Shown here: positions 44,229 to 45,672 of the stretch, piece after piece
How positions within the stretch are numbered: position 1 is the first letter of the stretch
Layout of the letters: the number at the start of each line of letters is the position of its first letter
Origin: Chara braunii
Taxonomy: Eukaryota; Streptophyta; Charophyceae; Charales; Characeae
Direction of reading: 5' to 3'
Assembly: GCA_003427395.1 (NCBI GenBank)
Contig: BFEA01000460.1
Span: 344,583-390,254 of the forward strand
DNA length: 45,672 bases
Notes under the pieces: model-generated
Seen by the model: the letters and a program-made list of their open reading frames with translations, nothing else
Told to the model about the DNA's origin: nothing
Databases searched by the model: none
Position numbers and translations under genes: made by a program

Positions 44229-45235
44229 GATAAAGTTGGATGACCCTTCGTTTTTACCACTTTACAGAAAATGGGATTCGGAAGGGGGTTTTGTTCATGG
44301 GTAAATGTCATGTATACAGAAGCGTCATCGGTGGTCCCTCCATAATTTTCCCTTACTAGATCGCTAAGGCAGGGCTGCCCCCTAGCCCCATTGTTGTTCG
44401 TCCTACTGCTGGAAGTACTTATTCATAATATAAGGACCGACGACAGAATAGCAGGCTTGGGTATCCCTCACTCCATCCAGTGGAAGGGGGGAGCCTTCGC
44501 TGACGACTTAACCATTGTATGTGCAAACACGACTCAATCTTTTTCCGCTCTCAGAATTGTTTTGGACGACTACTGTATTTTGTCGGAAACCTCCATAAAT
44601 TAGGAGAAATCATTCTACCTCCTCCCTTATCCATACAAAATCTGCTTAGACTGGGGCCTGAAACAGATTCCCGTCAATTCGGCTGACCGCTTTCTAGGGT
44701 CCAAGTGTCTTTTTCTGACTGTGCCAAGATACAGGATGCCATGTTAGTAGAAAAAGTAACAACCCGAATCATGGGTTGGGCCATAAATTTCAGACTTTAC
44801 TTCTTTGGTAGAGTTTTTGTTAATTCTACGGCAACGTTCTCCATCCTCTGGTTTCCCCTTTCGATCCACCTTCTCAGTGAGGAAGCATACCGTAGAATAA
44901 TGTATGTGGCAGCGAGATACATATGGAAGTCAGCGGCCTCCGATCTTCAAGGCTACCTAAGCAAGGTAGCCTGGGAAACAAAGTGTTTTCCAAGGGAAGA
45001 AGAGGGACTGGGCATCCTAGATCCAGCCCAACAGAATGTGGCCCTGCTCACAAAATACCCGATAAATGCAATATTTGACAAAAATGACAAATTATGGATA
45101 GCATTTGCGGAATTCATCCTCATGGAAGAAGAAGATTTTTCCCATCCGTCCCACGTCTGGCTTTGTTTTCTCATAAAGTTCTACTGCAATAGACAACCAA
45201 AGTTAAAAATACGGAGATCCATCTTGTCAGCATGA
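44229..45235 (+). pseudogene. LINE ORF2, reverse transcriptase C-terminal half
   Basis: After the duplication the frame reads EQTYDKVG and stops at 44241. It resumes with TLQKMGFG and then RQGCPLAPLLFVLLLEVL (RT motif B region). The catalytic motif is GGAFADDLTIV with FADD at 44496-44507. A stop follows SETSIN at 44601, and a shift leads to the C-terminal domain (44705-45235), with IMGWAINFRLYFFGRVFVN, WFPLSIHLLSEEAYRRI, RYIWK, LSKVAWETKCFPREEEGLGI and QNVALLTKY, all typical of plant LINE ORF2 tails. At least three stops or shifts make it non-functional. No zinc-binding end or RNase H domain is visible. Confidence 0.85.
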
Positions 45236-45444
45236 AACATAAACATACCCGTCTCAATAGCTGAACCGCACAAACGGTTATCACCTACCTGAAATTTCAG
45301 GGATGAAATATGTGAAGTGAGAATTGTGTTGTGTTTTGATTGGCCTGAATTCAGGGTGGGGGATGTGTTCTTCATGGTGAAAAAGGAAGATGCAATGATG
45401 AATGGGGGTTGTGAGGTTGTGTTGTTCAGTAGTTTAAATGCATC
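45236..45444. other. Probable LINE 3' flank, nothing recognised
   Basis: No poly(A) tail, target duplication or gene was identified between the last LINE frame and the terminal tandem repeat. Confidence 0.4.
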
Positions 45445-45672
45445 TAGGCGAGACATTTTAGGGGAGAGGCCTACACTAATTTCACCACTTCACTTTTTTC
45501 ACAGCTTTCAGGGTCGCAAGGGGAGGGAGGGGGCAATTTCAGGACTTCACTAATTTTACATAGGCGAGTCAATTTTGGGGAGGGACCTACACCAATTTCA
45601 CCACTTCACTTTTTTCACAACTTTTAGGGTCTCCAGGGGAGGGAGGGGGCAATTTCAGGACTTCACTAATTT
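45445..45672. repeat. 116-bp tandem repeat, two units, running off the window
   Basis: TAGGCGAG starts units at 45445 and 45561. Both continue GGGGAG, CCTACAC, AATTTCACCACTTCAC, TTTTTTCAC, AGGGAGGGGGCAATTTCAGG and ACTTCACTAATTT. More units probably lie beyond the edge. Confidence 0.92.

Larger units (their letters stand above)
39462..45235 (+). mobile_element. Degraded plant-type LINE (non-LTR retrotransposon)
   Basis: The order is a nucleic-acid-binding ORF1 with a Cys/His knuckle, an apurinic-type endonuclease, a reverse transcriptase with FADD, and a C-terminal region ending at a Trp-rich segment, all on the plus strand over about 5.8 kb. This is the layout of L1-clade plant LINEs, which insert by target-primed reverse transcription. 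No RNase H domain was seen. Both ORFs are broken by stops and frameshifts, by a 556-bp duplication and by a poly(T) insert. Neither a poly(A) tail nor a flanking target duplication was identified, so the ends are approximate. Confidence 0.85.

Overview
This is a eukaryotic nuclear window, most likely from a green plant or streptophyte alga. The species is not resolved. Three things point this way: one intact VAP27/VAP-type ER membrane gene whose sequence matches the plant branch of the family, a decayed plant-style LINE, and a Ty3-like gag. The low gene density, microsatellites, poly(T) tracts and a 90-base N gap are typical of a large repeat-rich draft assembly. One 38-bp stretch (1232-1269) is not biological. 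It is a pair of inverted 19-bp Tn5 mosaic ends (a Nextera mate-pair junction) between two identical 149-bp copies of flanking DNA.

Layout. 1-1420: the right end of a GTGCGC-rich DNA transposon, a decayed ~90-bp tandem repeat, and the adapter artefact. 3373-4637 (minus strand): LTR-retrotransposon gag core plus a frame-shifted CCHC zinc knuckle. No pol was found. 5200-10070: gene-free DNA upstream of that gag, packed with hairpins, including ten units (8755-9650) that share the core CCCAAACTTATGGG while their flanking arms differ in sequence and still pair. 10283-10448: poly(T) around a gap. 10449-28400: mostly AT-rich, non-coding repeat DNA. It holds a duplicated poly(A)-tailed unit with a foldback, microsatellites, and a 0.94-kb tandem duplication. 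The second copy of that duplication carries a 1484-bp DNA transposon with 15-bp inverted ends and an 8-bp target duplication. 28400-38900: a visibly more GC-rich island with many short tandem duplications and the VAP gene (31391-32131, plus strand). 39462-45235 (plus strand): a LINE with ORF1, endonuclease and reverse transcriptase, broken by frameshifts, stops, a 556-bp internal duplication and a poly(T) insertion. 45445-end: a 116-bp tandem repeat that runs off the window.

A dispersed ~200-520-bp repeat family has four copies here (3396, 6442, 21776 and, inverted, 26978). One copy abuts the gag zinc knuckle exactly.

The only gene I would expect to work in the host is the VAP gene. The other protein-like sequence belongs to dead or non-autonomous mobile elements. 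The most unusual signal is the set of hairpin arrays with changing but still complementary arms (8755-9650, with smaller examples at 5400-5760, 8190-8460 and 28400-28900).
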